DNA from: an uncultured Hyphomicrobiales bacterium
Lineage (GTDB): Bacteria > Pseudomonadota > Alphaproteobacteria > Rhizobiales > Xanthobacteraceae
Length of the DNA: 64,000 bases
NCBI GenBank assembly: GCA_903878085.1
Contig: CAIRGJ010000026.1
Span: forward strand, 62,001-126,000
Direction of reading: 5' to 3'
The notes beneath the pieces are model-generated. The model saw nothing but the letters and a program-made list of their open reading frames with translations, made no database searches and was not told the origin of the DNA. The position numbers were made by a program, and so were the translations under genes. Below are positions 1-10,449 of this stretch, one piece after another; within the stretch, counting starts at the first letter, position 1, and every line of letters starts with the position of its first letter.

Positions 1-2
1 CG

Positions 3-1193
3 CCGGCGGAAATCGCCAAGCCGGACGCGGTGACCGACGCCGACACCAAGCTTTACTACGACCAGCATCTGGCGAATTACGGCACGCCGGAGCGGCGCGA
101 ATTGCGCCAGATGGTGTTCCCAAACGCGGAAGAAGCAACGGCGGCGCGCGAGCGTCTTGCCAAAGGTTTGAGCTTTGCCGACCTGGCCAAAGAGCGCGGC
201 CTGACGGAATCCGATACCGACGTCGGCCTGGTGGCGAAGGCCGACATCATCGATCCGGCGGCGGCCGATGCCGCCTTCGCGATGAAGTCGGGCGACACCA
301 GCGCGCCGGTCAAAGGCCAGTTCGGCACCCTGCTCCTGCAAGTCGGCAAGATCGAGCCCGGCGCGCAGAAGACCTACGATCAGGTCGCCGCCCAGATCAA
401 ACGCGAGACCGCCGAAGCCCGCGCCAAGACCGAAATCGCGAGCCTGCGCGACAAGATCGAAGACGAGCGCGCCGCCGGTTCGACGCTGGCCGAGACCGCC
501 AAGAAGCTCAACCTAAAGTCTGTCACCTACGACGCCCTCGATCGCACAGGCCGAGGCCTCGACGGCCAGGCGGTCGCCGGGTTGCCGAAGGCGCCGGATG
601 TCATCACCCCGGCCTTCACCACCGATATCGGCGTCGATACCGAGGCGCTGCAAATGCCGGGCGGCGGCTATCTCTGGTACGACGTCGGCGGCATCACGCG
701 CTCACGTGAGCGCACGCTCGACGAGGTCAAGGACCAGGTCGCGGCGCGCTGGCGCGACGACGAAGCGGCGACCCGTCTGCGCACCAAGGTCGACGACATG
801 CTCGCGAAGCTCAAGGCCGGCACCGCGCTGGCGGATGTTGCCAAGGAGATCGGCTTCACCGTCGGCTCGACCGCGGGCATTCAGCGCGGCAAACCGACCG
901 CCAACACCCCGGCCAAGTTGATCGATGCCGTCTTCACGACGCCGAAAGGTGCGCCCAACACCGCCGAAGGCGACAGCCAGACGCAACGTTTCGTGTTCCG
1001 CGTCATCGACGTCGTCGATCCGACCCTCGACGACGCCTCGCCGGAAGCCAAGCAACTGTCCACGACGCTGCAGAACTCCTATGCCGACGACATCATCGGC
1101 GAATATATCGGCAAGCTCGAAGCCGACCTCGGCGTCTCGATCAATCAGCAGGCCTTGAGCCAGGTCATCGGCGGCGGCACGCCCGCGCAATAA
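3..1193 (+). CDS. ppiD: Peptidyl-prolyl cis-trans isomerase, SurA/PpiD-like (5'-truncated by window edge)
   Basis: ORF open to the window start; SurA_N-type periplasmic chaperone sequence (YYDQHLANYGTPERRELRQMVF...), directly upstream of trpE. Confidence 0.75.
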   Translation, partial: PAEIAKPDAVTDADTKLYYDQHLANYGTPERRELRQMVFPNAEEATAARERLAKGLSFADLAKERGLTESDTDVGLVAKADIIDPAAADAAFAMKSGDTSAPVKGQFGTLLLQVGKIEPGAQKTYDQVAAQIKRETAEARAKTEIASLRDKIEDERAAGSTLAETAKKLNLKSVTYDALDRTGRGLDGQAVAGLPKAPDVITPAFTTDIGVDTEALQMPGGGYLWYDVGGITRSRERTLDEVKDQVAARWRDDEAATRLRTKVDDMLAKLKAGTALADVAKEIGFTVGSTAGIQRGKPTANTPAKLIDAVFTTPKGAPNTAEGDSQTQRFVFRVIDVVDPTLDDASPEAKQLSTTLQNSYADDIIGEYIGKLEADLGVSINQQALSQVIGGGTPAQ

Positions 1194-1220
1194 ATCAGGC
1201 TGGCGCCAAAAGCAAAGAAC

Positions 1221-2738
1221 ATGCAGATCGAGCCGTCGGAAAGCGCATTCGCCGAACGTTACGGCCGCGGCCAGGCACAGGTGGTCTGGACCACGCTCGT
1301 GGGCGACCTGGAGACGCCGGTCTCGGCGTTTCTCAAGCTCGGCGGCGGCAAGGCGATGAGCTTTCTGCTGGAGTCGGTGGAGGGCGGCGCGGTGCGCGGT
1401 CGCCATTCGATCATCGGCATCGAGCCCGATCTGATCTGGTGCTCGAACGGCCGCAAGGCTGAAGTGAACCGCACCGCGCGCACCAAGCCCGACGCTTTCG
1501 TGCCCTGCCCCGATGCGCCGCTCGATGCGCTGCGGGCGCTGATCGCGGAAAGCCGCATCGAGTTGCCCCACAGCCTGCCGTCAATGGCCGCCGGCGTGTT
1601 CGGCTATCTCGGCTACGACATGGTGCGGCTGATGGAAGAACTGCCGCCCGCCAATCCCGATCCGATCGGCATTCCCGACGCGATCATGGTGCGGCCGACC
1701 ATCATCGTCGTGTTCGACGCGGTGAAGGATTCGATCACGGTGGTGACGCCGGTGCGCGCTGAAGCCGGCGTCGACGCCAAGACCGCGCTCAATCGCGCCA
1801 TCGAGCGTCTGTCCGGCGTCGTCGACAGCCTGGACCGTCCGCTCGACAAGTCATTGGTGGAATTCGATCCCGGTCCGCTCGACGTGCCGCCGAAATCCAA
1901 CACCACGCCGGCCGAATACAAGGCGATGGTGCTCAAGGCCAAAGACTACATCGCGGCCGGCGACGCCTTCCAGATCGTGCTGGCGCAACGGTTCGAGGCG
2001 CCGTTCACGCTGCCGCCGTTCTCGCTGTACCGGGCGCTGCGGCGGACCAATCCGTCGCCTTATCTGTATTTCCTCGATTTCGGCAGCTTCGCGGTGGCGG
2101 GGTCCAGCCCCGAGATTCTGGTCAAAGTCAGCGGCGAGAAAGTCACGATCCGTCCGATCGCCGGCACACGCGCGCGCGGCACCACGCCGCACGAGGACAA
2201 GGCGCTGGAAGCAGAATTGCTCGCCGATCCGAAGGAGCGCGCCGAGCACCTGATGCTGCTCGATCTCGGCCGCAACGACGTCGGCCGCGTCGCGCAGATC
2301 GGCAGCGTCACCGTCACCGATCAGTTTTTCGTCGAGCGCTACAGCCACGTCATGCACATCGTCTCCAATGTCGAAGGCAAGTTGCGACCCGATTGCGACG
2401 CGCTCGATGCATTGGCCGCCGGTTTCCCCGCCGGCACCGTGTCCGGCGCGCCAAAGGTGCGCGCCATGCAGATCATCGACGAGTTGGAGAAGGAAAAGCG
2501 CGGCCTCTATGCCGGCTGCGTCGGTTATTTCTCCGCCGCCGGCGAGATGGACACCTGCATCGTGCTGCGCACCGCGCTGGTCAAGGACGGCACCATGTAT
2601 GTGCAGGCCGGCGCCGGCATTGTCGCAGATTCCAACCCCGATGGCGAACAGCAGGAATGCGTCAACAAGGCCAAGGCTTTGTTTCGCGCCGCCGAGGAAG
2701 CCCGTCGGTTTGCCAGCGCCGCCAGACGCGGCCAATAA
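1221..2738 (+). CDS. trpE: Anthranilate synthase component I
   Basis: 505 aa; chorismate-binding motifs IAGTRARGTTPHEDKALEAELLADPKERAEHLMLLDLGRNDVGRV and GTVSGAPKVRAMQIIDELE. Confidence 0.95.
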   Translation: MQIEPSESAFAERYGRGQAQVVWTTLVGDLETPVSAFLKLGGGKAMSFLLESVEGGAVRGRHSIIGIEPDLIWCSNGRKAEVNRTARTKPDAFVPCPDAPLDALRALIAESRIELPHSLPSMAAGVFGYLGYDMVRLMEELPPANPDPIGIPDAIMVRPTIIVVFDAVKDSITVVTPVRAEAGVDAKTALNRAIERLSGVVDSLDRPLDKSLVEFDPGPLDVPPKSNTTPAEYKAMVLKAKDYIAAGDAFQIVLAQRFEAPFTLPPFSLYRALRRTNPSPYLYFLDFGSFAVAGSSPEILVKVSGEKVTIRPIAGTRARGTTPHEDKALEAELLADPKERAEHLMLLDLGRNDVGRVAQIGSVTVTDQFFVERYSHVMHIVSNVEGKLRPDCDALDALAAGFPAGTVSGAPKVRAMQIIDELEKEKRGLYAGCVGYFSAAGEMDTCIVLRTALVKDGTMYVQAGAGIVADSNPDGEQQECVNKAKALFRAAEEARRFASAARRGQ

Positions 2739-2753
2739 CGCGGAGCCGATCGC

Positions 2754-3239
2754 ATGAGCGGTGACCATACCCACGATCATTCTCATGAGCCGAAATGGAA
2801 GCACGACGGCGTGCGCGTCGTGCCCGGCAATTCGCTCGATCCCAACACCGCACAGACGCCGGGCATGGACCGCAAGGCTGCGATCAATGCCGCCCGCGTC
2901 GGCGCGCAGAAACTCTGGGCCGGCACCGTCCATATCCATCCCAATGCCAAGACCGGCGCCCATCATCACGGCGCGTTGGAAAGCGTGATCTTCGTGGTGC
3001 GCGGCAAGGCGCGGATGCGCTGGGGCGAGCACCTCGAATTCACCGCCGAAGCCGAGGCCGGCGACTTCATCTACATTCCGCCTTACGTGCCGCACCAGGA
3101 AATCAATGCCAGCTGCGACGAAGTGCTGGAATGCGTGCTGGTGCGCAGCGACAACGAGGCCGTCGTGGTCAATCTCGATATCGAGCCGGTCGAGAAACCC
3201 GAGAACGTGCCCTGGATCGACCCGATCCATAAAGCCTGA
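2754..3239 (+). CDS. Cupin domain protein with His-rich N-terminus
   Basis: HHHGALESVIFVVRGKARMRWG...GDFIYIPPYVPHQE cupin motifs; N-term MSGDHTHDHSHEPKWKH. Confidence 0.8.
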   Translation: MSGDHTHDHSHEPKWKHDGVRVVPGNSLDPNTAQTPGMDRKAAINAARVGAQKLWAGTVHIHPNAKTGAHHHGALESVIFVVRGKARMRWGEHLEFTAEAEAGDFIYIPPYVPHQEINASCDEVLECVLVRSDNEAVVVNLDIEPVEKPENVPWIDPIHKA

Positions 3240-3295
3240 GTAAAAATTGCCCAGCCGGCCCGTTTCGCGACGCGCGGCATGTTAGAACGCGCGCG

Positions 3296-3778
3296 ATGCT
3301 CAAACGACTGGACCAATTGATCGGCAGATTTATCGCCGGCGCACAATGGCTGGCGCTGCCGCTGATCGTGCTGCTGTTCCTGCAATGGCCGTTGCGCGAC
3401 ATCGTGCGCTGCTGTTCGCGCGAGGCCAACGATCTCGGCCAGGTGATTTTCTCGATCTATGTGGCCTTCAGCATTTCGGCAGCGACGCGGGCCAGCACGC
3501 ATCTGGCCGCCGACACGCTGGCGCATCGCTATTCGGCGCACACGCGGCGCCGCATCAAACAATTTGGCGGCGGCCTTGCGATTGTTCCCTGGGCGCTGTT
3601 CGTGCTGTTTGCCGGCAAGAACTACGTGCTGTCGTCGGTAATGGGCCTGGAGTCGTTTCCCGACACCAACAACTTTGGCTATTTCATCATCAAGTCGACG
3701 CTCTGGATCATGGCGATCATGGTCGTCGCGCAAGCAGCGCTCGATCTGTTCCGCCCGTCGCCATCGGGTGACCGCTGA
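3296..3778 (+). CDS. TRAP transporter small permease (DctQ-like)
   Basis: 160 aa hydrophobic protein whose stop overlaps the start of a DctM-like large permease. Confidence 0.75.
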   Translation: MLKRLDQLIGRFIAGAQWLALPLIVLLFLQWPLRDIVRCCSREANDLGQVIFSIYVAFSISAATRASTHLAADTLAHRYSAHTRRRIKQFGGGLAIVPWALFVLFAGKNYVLSSVMGLESFPDTNNFGYFIIKSTLWIMAIMVVAQAALDLFRPSPSGDR

Positions 3779-5217
3779 TGGAATGGAGCGGTCTGGCGCT
3801 ATTGATCCTGGTCGGCATCGGCATCATCGCCACCGGCCTCCCCGCCGCGTACATCCTTATTGCCGTCGCCACAATCGGTGCGGCGCTCGGCGTTTTCACC
3901 GGCACGATTCCGTTCTCGCTATTGTCGGCGCTGCCCAACCGGCTGATCAATCTGTTCGACAACGATCTGCTGCAGGCTCTGCCGCTTTACGTGACCATGG
4001 GTCTGCTGCTCGGCCGGCTGCCGGTGGCCGACGCGTTGTACCGCAGCAGCAACGCGCTGCTGCCGAAGACCGGTTCGGCGCCGCTGGTGTCGGGCATGCT
4101 GCTCGGCGCGCTGCTCGGACCGATGAACGGCTCGGTCGGCGCCAGCGTGCTTGGGCTAACTCGGGTGGTGGCGCCGCGGTTGAACGCCGAAGGCGTGCCG
4201 GCCGCAACCCGCGATGCGGTGATCGCGGTGGCCAGCACCCTCGGCGTGCTGGTGCCGCCGTCGCTGGTGCTCATTCTGCTCAGCGATGCGATGCTGAGTG
4301 CGCACACGTCGGCGGTGACCGCCACCGGCCGCGCCGATCGCGTCATCAATACGCAGGACATTTTTCACTCCGCCTTGGCGCCGGCCGGAATTTTTCTGCT
4401 GCTGTGCGTTGCGCTGGCTTGGTGGACCGGCCGGAGTGAAGAACTACGGCCGCTCCACGAGCGCGTCACGCGCAACGAGATGGTGCTGGCGGGTTCCGCA
4501 CTGTTCTCCCTGCTGGCGCTACTCGGCGGCGTCGCCACCGGCTACTTTTATGCGGTCGAAGCCGCGGCGGTCGGCGCCTTCGCGTTGCTGAGCGCGGGGC
4601 TGATCAGCGGCCGGCTGCCCGGCCCCGTGTTGCGTGAGGTGTTGAGCGACGCCATCGCCATCACCGGCGCGCTGTTTGCGCTGCTGATCGCGGCCACCAC
4701 ATTCACGCTGGTGCTGCGGCTCTTGGGTACCGACCGGCTGGTGAACAACCTGGTCGGCGCCATTCCAGGCGGCGATATCGCGGCGGTGGCCGTGGTGCTC
4801 GGCGTCATCGGACTCTGCGCCTTCGTGCTCGATGCCTTCGAGATCATCTTCGTGATCGTGCCGATCGTGATCCCGCCGCTGCTGATCCGCGTCGCCGACG
4901 CGCGCTGGGTCGCGGTGCTGGTGTTACTGACCTTGCAGTCGAGCTTCCTGCTGCCGCCGTTCGGCTATGCCCTGATGATGGTGCGCGGCGCCGCCAAGAA
5001 CCCGGCGCCATTCCGAAAGTTTGTGCAGGCGCTGCTGCCATTTCTCATGGCGCAGTGGATGTTGCTGGTCCTGGTGTTGCTGGTGCCAAAATTGGTCCAT
5101 ATCGGCGAGGATGCCGCGGCCAATACCCGAAACCCCGCCTCGACGCTCTCCAAAGAAGATTTCGAAAAGCGCCTGCAGGAAATGCTCGCGCCGCCGGCCG
5201 ATATCGAACCGAAATAG
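3778..5217 (+). CDS. TRAP transporter large permease (DctM-like)
   Basis: 479 aa polytopic; GSVGASVLGLTRVVAPRLNAEGVPAATRDAVIAVASTLGVLVPPSLVLIL typical of the DctM/TRAP-T family. Confidence 0.85.
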   Translation: MEWSGLALLILVGIGIIATGLPAAYILIAVATIGAALGVFTGTIPFSLLSALPNRLINLFDNDLLQALPLYVTMGLLLGRLPVADALYRSSNALLPKTGSAPLVSGMLLGALLGPMNGSVGASVLGLTRVVAPRLNAEGVPAATRDAVIAVASTLGVLVPPSLVLILLSDAMLSAHTSAVTATGRADRVINTQDIFHSALAPAGIFLLLCVALAWWTGRSEELRPLHERVTRNEMVLAGSALFSLLALLGGVATGYFYAVEAAAVGAFALLSAGLISGRLPGPVLREVLSDAIAITGALFALLIAATTFTLVLRLLGTDRLVNNLVGAIPGGDIAAVAVVLGVIGLCAFVLDAFEIIFVIVPIVIPPLLIRVADARWVAVLVLLTLQSSFLLPPFGYALMMVRGAAKNPAPFRKFVQALLPFLMAQWMLLVLVLLVPKLVHIGEDAAANTRNPASTLSKEDFEKRLQEMLAPPADIEPK

Positions 5218-5279
5218 GCCTGCTTGACCCCCCTCGGTCGTGGTCTTAAGACCTTGAGCGGGCAAGAAAACAAGCAAAC

Positions 5280-5924
5280 ATGATCGTTCTGATCGACAAT
5301 TACGACAGCTTCACCTTCAATCTGGTCCATTACCTGGGCGGGCTGGGGGCGGACGTCGCCGTGCATCGCAACGACAAGATTTCGCCGGCCGAAGTGATGG
5401 CCTTGGACCCGGACGGCATCGTGCTGTCGCCCGGCCCCTGCACGCCGAACGAGGCCGGCATCTGCCTCGATCTGATTGGCAAGGCCGCCAAGACCATTCC
5501 GATCCTCGGCGTCTGTCTCGGCCATCAGGCCATAGGCCAGGCTTTCGGGGGCAAGGTGGTGCGCGCGCCGGTGCCGGTGCACGGCAAATTGTCGGAGATC
5601 AGCCATTCGAACTCCGGGGTTTTCCACGGCATCAACGGACCGTTCAAGGCCACGCGCTATCATTCTTTGGTGGTCGATCGGGCGACAATGCCTAGTGAAT
5701 TGATCGCCAACGCCGAGACCGACGACGGCCTGGTGATGGGATTGATGCACGAGAGCCTGCCGGTGCATGGCGTGCAGTTTCATCCCGAAAGCATCGCCTC
5801 CGAGCACGGCCATCTGATGCTGAAGAATTTTCTCGAACTCGCCGACGAATGGAACGCGCTGAGCGGCCGGCGGCCAAGCACCCTGCCTGCCCGCACGGCC
5901 GCCGCCATGCACGCGGCGAGTTGA
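5280..5924 (+). CDS. trpG: Anthranilate synthase component II (glutamine amidotransferase)
   Basis: [53 protein letters not shown]. Confidence 0.95.
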   Translation: MIVLIDNYDSFTFNLVHYLGGLGADVAVHRNDKISPAEVMALDPDGIVLSPGPCTPNEAGICLDLIGKAAKTIPILGVCLGHQAIGQAFGGKVVRAPVPVHGKLSEISHSNSGVFHGINGPFKATRYHSLVVDRATMPSELIANAETDDGLVMGLMHESLPVHGVQFHPESIASEHGHLMLKNFLELADEWNALSGRRPSTLPARTAAAMHAAS

Positions 5925-5934
5925 GGCCAGCCAC

Positions 5935-6960
5935 ATGGCCGACGATTTCAAAACGCTCATCGCCAAGGTCGCGACCGGCGCTTCCCTGACCCGCGAGGAA
6001 GCCGCCACCGCCTTCGACCGCATGATGTCGGGCGAAGCCACGCCCTCGCAGATGGGCGGACTTCTGATGGCGCTGCGCGTGCGCGGCGAAACCGTCGATG
6101 AGATCACCGGCGCGGTGACCACCATGCGCGCCAAGATGCTGGGCGTGAAAGCGCCGCCCGATGCGGTCGACGTGGTCGGCACCGGCGGCGACGCGTCCGG
6201 TTCGTACAATATCTCGACTTGCGCGGCATTCATTGTCGCCGGCGCCGGCGTCCCGGTCGCCAAGCACGGCAACCGCGCACTATCCTCGAAGTCGGGAGCC
6301 GCCGACGTGCTTGGCGCGCTCGGCGTCAAGATTGATCAGACGCCCGAGCAGGTGTCGCGCTGCATTACCGAGGCCGGCATCGGCTTCATGTTTGCACCGA
6401 GCCATCACCCGGCGATGAAGAACGTCGGTCCGACGCGCGTCGAACTCGGCACCCGCACCATCTTCAATCTGCTGGGACCGTTATCGAATCCGGCCAGCGT
6501 CAAGCGCCAGATGATCGGGACGTTCTCGAAACATTGGATCGAGCCGATGGCGCAGGTGCTCAATAACCTCGGCTCGGAATGCGTCTGGGTGGTGCATGGC
6601 TCCGACGGGCTCGACGAGATCACGACGGCCGGGCCGACGAGCGTCGCCGAGCTTAAGAACGGCAAGATCCGCACCTTCGAGGTGACGCCGGAGGACGCCG
6701 GTTTGGCTCGGGTAAAACCGGAGGCGCTCAAAGGCGGCGATGCCGTCGAGAACGCCAAGGCGCTGCTCGACGTGCTCAAGGGCCGGAAGAATGCTTTCCG
6801 CGAGGTCGCGGTGCTCAATGCCGCCGCGGCCTTGATCGTTGCCGGCAAAGCCGAAAACCTGAAGCACGGTGCTGAACTGGCGGCCAAATCGATCGATAGC
6901 GGTGAGGCCGAAGGCCGCCTCGACCGGCTGATTGCGATATCCTGCGCCGCGGAGGCCTAA
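5935..6960 (+). CDS. trpD: Anthranilate phosphoribosyltransferase
   Basis: [53 protein letters not shown]. Confidence 0.95.
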   Translation: MADDFKTLIAKVATGASLTREEAATAFDRMMSGEATPSQMGGLLMALRVRGETVDEITGAVTTMRAKMLGVKAPPDAVDVVGTGGDASGSYNISTCAAFIVAGAGVPVAKHGNRALSSKSGAADVLGALGVKIDQTPEQVSRCITEAGIGFMFAPSHHPAMKNVGPTRVELGTRTIFNLLGPLSNPASVKRQMIGTFSKHWIEPMAQVLNNLGSECVWVVHGSDGLDEITTAGPTSVAELKNGKIRTFEVTPEDAGLARVKPEALKGGDAVENAKALLDVLKGRKNAFREVAVLNAAAALIVAGKAENLKHGAELAAKSIDSGEAEGRLDRLIAISCAAEA

Positions 6961-7776
6961 ATGGCCGACATTTTGGCGAAGATCGAGGCTTACAAGCGCG
7001 AGGAAGTCGCGGCGGCCAAGCGCGCGCGGCCGCTCGCCGCCCTTGAGGCCGCGGCCAAAGCCGCGTCCCCACCGCGCGGGTTTCTGCAGGCGATCGAGCG
7101 CCGCATCGCCGCAGGCGACTACGCTCTGATCGCTGAAATCAAGAAGGCCAGCCCGTCGAAGGGCCTGATCCGCGCCGATTTCGATCCGCCGACGCTCGCC
7201 AAGGCCTATGAGGCCGGTGGTGCGACCTGTCTTTCGGTGCTGACCGATGCACCGTCTTTCCAGGGCAAGCCGGAATTCCTCGGCCAGGCCCGCGACGCCG
7301 TGGCGCTGCCGGCGCTGCGCAAGGACTTCATCTACGAGCCCTATCAGGTGGTCGAATCCCGCGCGCTCGGCGCCGACTGCATTCTGATCATCATGGCGGC
7401 GCTCGACGACGCGGCGGCCGAAGATATCGAAGATGCCAGTTTTGCCAATGGTCTGGATGTATTGATTGAGGTTCATCAGGAACATGAACTTGAACGCGCT
7501 CTCAAACTCAAATCCCGGCTGATCGGCATCAACAACCGCGATCTGCGCACCTTCGAGACCTCACTCGCCGTCAGCGAGCGGCTGGCGCCTTTGGTGCCAC
7601 ACGACCGGATCATCGTTGGCGAAAGCGGGCTGAATACGCCCGCCGATCTCGCCCGCCTCGCCCGGATCGGCATATCGACCTTCCTGGTCGGCGAGAGCCT
7701 GATGCGTCAGGATGACGTGACTGCGGCGACGCGCGCCCTCCTCAAGCGCGGCCAGCAGCAAACGGCGGCGGAGTAG
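6961..7776 (+). CDS. trpC: Indole-3-glycerol phosphate synthase
   Basis: [21 protein letters not shown]...[16 protein letters not shown]...[12 protein letters not shown]. Confidence 0.95.
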   Translation: MADILAKIEAYKREEVAAAKRARPLAALEAAAKAASPPRGFLQAIERRIAAGDYALIAEIKKASPSKGLIRADFDPPTLAKAYEAGGATCLSVLTDAPSFQGKPEFLGQARDAVALPALRKDFIYEPYQVVESRALGADCILIIMAALDDAAAEDIEDASFANGLDVLIEVHQEHELERALKLKSRLIGINNRDLRTFETSLAVSERLAPLVPHDRIIVGESGLNTPADLARLARIGISTFLVGESLMRQDDVTAATRALLKRGQQQTAAE

Positions 7777-7779
7777 CTC

Positions 7780-8331
7780 ATGGCGCGCGGCAAGAAGCCC
7801 TTGAAGAAAGCCGCGCCAAAGAAGCCTGCAAAGCGCGCGCCGCTGCTCGGCAATTCCGAACTGACCCATATCGACGCCCGCGGCCAGGCCCACATGGTCG
7901 ACGTCTCGGCGAAAAGCTCGACCGAACGTGTCGCTGTGGCCGAGGGCCGGGTGATCATGCGCAAGGAAACGCTCGATGCCGTAATTGCCGGTAATGCCGC
8001 CAAAGGCGACGTACTGGGCGCGGCGCGGCTCGCGGGCATCATGGCTGCCAAGCGCACCCACGGCCTGATCCCGCTCTGTCACCCGCTGCCGATCACCAAG
8101 ATCGAGATCGACATCAACCCGGAGCACGCCCTGCCCGGCTTTCTGGTGCAGGCCACCGTCAAAGTGAACGGGCAAACTGGCGTTGAAATGGAAGCCTTGA
8201 TGGCCGTCTCGATCGCCTGCCTGACCATCTACGACATGGCCAAGGCGATCGAGAAAAGCATGCGGATCGACGGCATCCGGCTGCTCTCGAAGATCGGCGG
8301 CAAGTCCGGCGACTACCGCGCGGAGACCTAG
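7780..8331 (+). CDS. moaC: Cyclic pyranopterin monophosphate synthase
   Basis: [29 protein letters not shown]...[16 protein letters not shown]. Confidence 0.95.
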   Translation: MARGKKPLKKAAPKKPAKRAPLLGNSELTHIDARGQAHMVDVSAKSSTERVAVAEGRVIMRKETLDAVIAGNAAKGDVLGAARLAGIMAAKRTHGLIPLCHPLPITKIEIDINPEHALPGFLVQATVKVNGQTGVEMEALMAVSIACLTIYDMAKAIEKSMRIDGIRLLSKIGGKSGDYRAET

Positions 8332-8379
8332 CGCATGATCCCGAAAAGTGGGAACCGGTTTTCGGACAAGATCATGCGC
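8331..8379. repeat. Dispersed intergenic palindrome, copy 1 (moaC/moeA gap)
   Basis: GCGCATGATC(8331-8340)...GATCATGCGC(8370-8379) perfect 10-bp terminal inverted repeat; inner CCGAAAA/TTTTCGG pairing. Confidence 0.9.
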
Positions 8380-8393
8380 CACGAGAACCGCTC

Positions 8394-9602
8394 ATGCCCC
8401 TGATGTCGGTCGCCGAAGCGTTGCAGCGCGTGCTGGCCGAGGCGCGTCCGCTGCCCGCCGAAATGCTGCCGCTCAACGACGCGCTCGGCCTCGTGCTGGC
8501 CGATGACCTGACCGCGCTGCGCACCCAGCCGCCGGCCGCCGTGTCGGCGATGGATGGCTATGCCGTGCGGGCCAGCGACGTCGCCCAGGCGCCTGTCACG
8601 CTCACGGTGATCGGTGAGGTCGCCGCCGGCCATCCTTTCGATGGCGCGGTCGGCGCAGGCCAGACCGCGCGCATCTTCACCGGCGGCGTGATGCCGGCAG
8701 GCGCCGATACTGTCGTGATTCAGGAACTATCCACGCGCGACGGCGACAAGGTCACGTTCCAAAAGCCGACCGCCAAAAGCCGCAACGTCCGCGACGCCGG
8801 TATCGATTTCGCCACGGGCCAGGTGCTGCTGCAAAAAGGCCGCCGCCTCAACGACCGCGATCTGATGCTGGCGGCGGCGATGAACCATCCCAAGCTCAAC
8901 GTACACCGGCGGCCCAAGGTCGCAGTGCTCGGCACCGGCGACGAGCTGGTGCCGCCCGGCTCGACGCCCGGCCCCGGCGAGATCGTCTATTCCAACGGTT
9001 TCGCGCTGCTGGCGATGATCCGCAATGAATGCGCCGAAGCCGTCGATCTCGGCGTTGCCCGCGACCGCGTCGAGGACATCGCGGCCGCCGTACGGCGCGC
9101 CCGCGACGGCGGTGTCGATGTGTTGGTGACCACCGGCGGCGCCTCCGTGGGTGAACATGATTTGGTGCAGCGGGCGCTGGCCGCCGAAGGCCTCGATCTG
9201 TCGTTCTGGAAGGTGGCGCTGCGCCCCGGCCGCCCGATGATGCATGGCAAGGTCGGCGGCATGCAGGTGCTCGGCCTGCCCGGCAATCCGGTGTCGTCTT
9301 ACGTCTGCGCCTTCCTGTTCCTGGTGCCGCTGCTGCGGACGCTGGCCGGGCGGCAGGACATCGAGCGCCTTCCGCAACCGGCCCGGCTTGGCCGCGACAT
9401 GCCCGCCAATGACGAGCGTGCCGACTATCTGCGGGCGACGCTGCACGACGGCCCCAACGGTCCGATCGCAACCCCGCTGCCGTCCCAGGATAGTTCCCTG
9501 ATGGCGCCGCTGGCCAAAGCCGACTGCCTGCTGATTCGGGAACCGGATGCTCCGGCAGCGCCCGCCGGTTCACACTGCGTCATCCTTAAGCTCGCCCTGT
9601 AG
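8394..9602 (+). CDS. moeA: Molybdopterin molybdotransferase
   Basis: SAMDGYAVRASDV..., VLGTGDELVPPGSTPGPGEIVYSN, TTGGASVGEHD, LGLPGNPVSS. Confidence 0.95.
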   Translation: MPLMSVAEALQRVLAEARPLPAEMLPLNDALGLVLADDLTALRTQPPAAVSAMDGYAVRASDVAQAPVTLTVIGEVAAGHPFDGAVGAGQTARIFTGGVMPAGADTVVIQELSTRDGDKVTFQKPTAKSRNVRDAGIDFATGQVLLQKGRRLNDRDLMLAAAMNHPKLNVHRRPKVAVLGTGDELVPPGSTPGPGEIVYSNGFALLAMIRNECAEAVDLGVARDRVEDIAAAVRRARDGGVDVLVTTGGASVGEHDLVQRALAAEGLDLSFWKVALRPGRPMMHGKVGGMQVLGLPGNPVSSYVCAFLFLVPLLRTLAGRQDIERLPQPARLGRDMPANDERADYLRATLHDGPNGPIATPLPSQDSSLMAPLAKADCLLIREPDAPAAPAGSHCVILKLAL

Positions 9603-9641
9603 CGGCCTTTCGCATTTTTCACTCCAAATTAAAAGGTTGCA

Positions 9642-9671
9642 GAACAGATATTGAACAGATAGTGTTCGTTC
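9642..9671. promoter_or_regulatory. LexA boxes upstream of lexA (autoregulation)
   Basis: GAAC-AGATATT-GAAC (9642-9656), then GAAC-AGATAGT-GTTC and GTTCGTTC to 9671; matches the alphaproteobacterial direct-repeat SOS box. Confidence 0.85.
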
Positions 9672-9726
9672 ATGCTTTGTTTCTGGCTGTTGCCCTTCTG
9701 GGCCCGGCCGACCGGGAGAATTCGAG

Positions 9727-10449
9727 ATGCTGACCCGCAAGCAATTCGAGCTGCTGCGCTTCATCCATGAGCGCCTGACCGAGTCCGGCGTGCCGCCGTC
9801 CTTCGACGAAATGAAGGACGCGCTCGATCTGCGGTCAAAATCCGGCATCCATCGTCTGATTACCGCCCTGGAAGAGCGCGGCTTCATCCGCCGCCTGCCG
9901 AACCGTGCGCGCGCCATCGAAGTCATCAAGCTGCCCGACTCGGTCGCTCACGGCATCAGCAATGGCCGCTCGCGCGGTTTCAATCCGAGCGTGATCGAAG
10001 GCGATCTCGGCCGGGTGCGGCCCGCCAGCGCCAGTATTTCCTCCGAGGACGACACCAGCGCCGGCCGGCCGATTGCCGTCCCGGTGATGGGCCGCATCGC
10101 CGCCGGCACACCGATCGAGGCGATCCAGACGCGCAGCCACACCATCAACATGCCGGCCGACCTTTTATCGGCCGGCGAGCATTTTGCGCTCGAAGTGCGC
10201 GGCGACTCCATGATCGAAGCGGGCATCCTCGATGGCGACCTGGCGCTGATCCGGCGCTCCGAGGCCGCCGACACCGGCGACATCGTGGTGGCGTTGATCG
10301 ACGACGAGGAAGCGACCCTCAAGCGGTTTCGCCGCCGCGGCGCCTCCATCGCGCTCGAACCGGCCAATACCTCCTACGAGGTCCGCATCCTGCCGCCCAA
10401 CCGCGTCCGCATCCAGGGCAAGCTGGTGGGGTTGTTTAGGCGGTACTAG
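9727..10449 (+). CDS. lexA: SOS repressor LexA
   Basis: [17 protein letters not shown]...[25 protein letters not shown]...; S24 peptidase region [22 protein letters not shown]. Confidence 0.97.
   Translation: MLTRKQFELLRFIHERLTESGVPPSFDEMKDALDLRSKSGIHRLITALEERGFIRRLPNRARAIEVIKLPDSVAHGISNGRSRGFNPSVIEGDLGRVRPASASISSEDDTSAGRPIAVPVMGRIAAGTPIEAIQTRSHTINMPADLLSAGEHFALEVRGDSMIEAGILDGDLALIRRSEAADTGDIVVALIDDEEATLKRFRRRGASIALEPANTSYEVRILPPNRVRIQGKLVGLFRRY

Noticed and set aside
1851-3230. Long antisense ORF (459 aa) opposite trpE/cupin
   Set aside because: Antisense shadow of high-GC coding sequence; Arg/His-rich composition with no recognizable domain. The same applies to 24406-25773, 27225-28457, 49102-50829 and 59899-61587.
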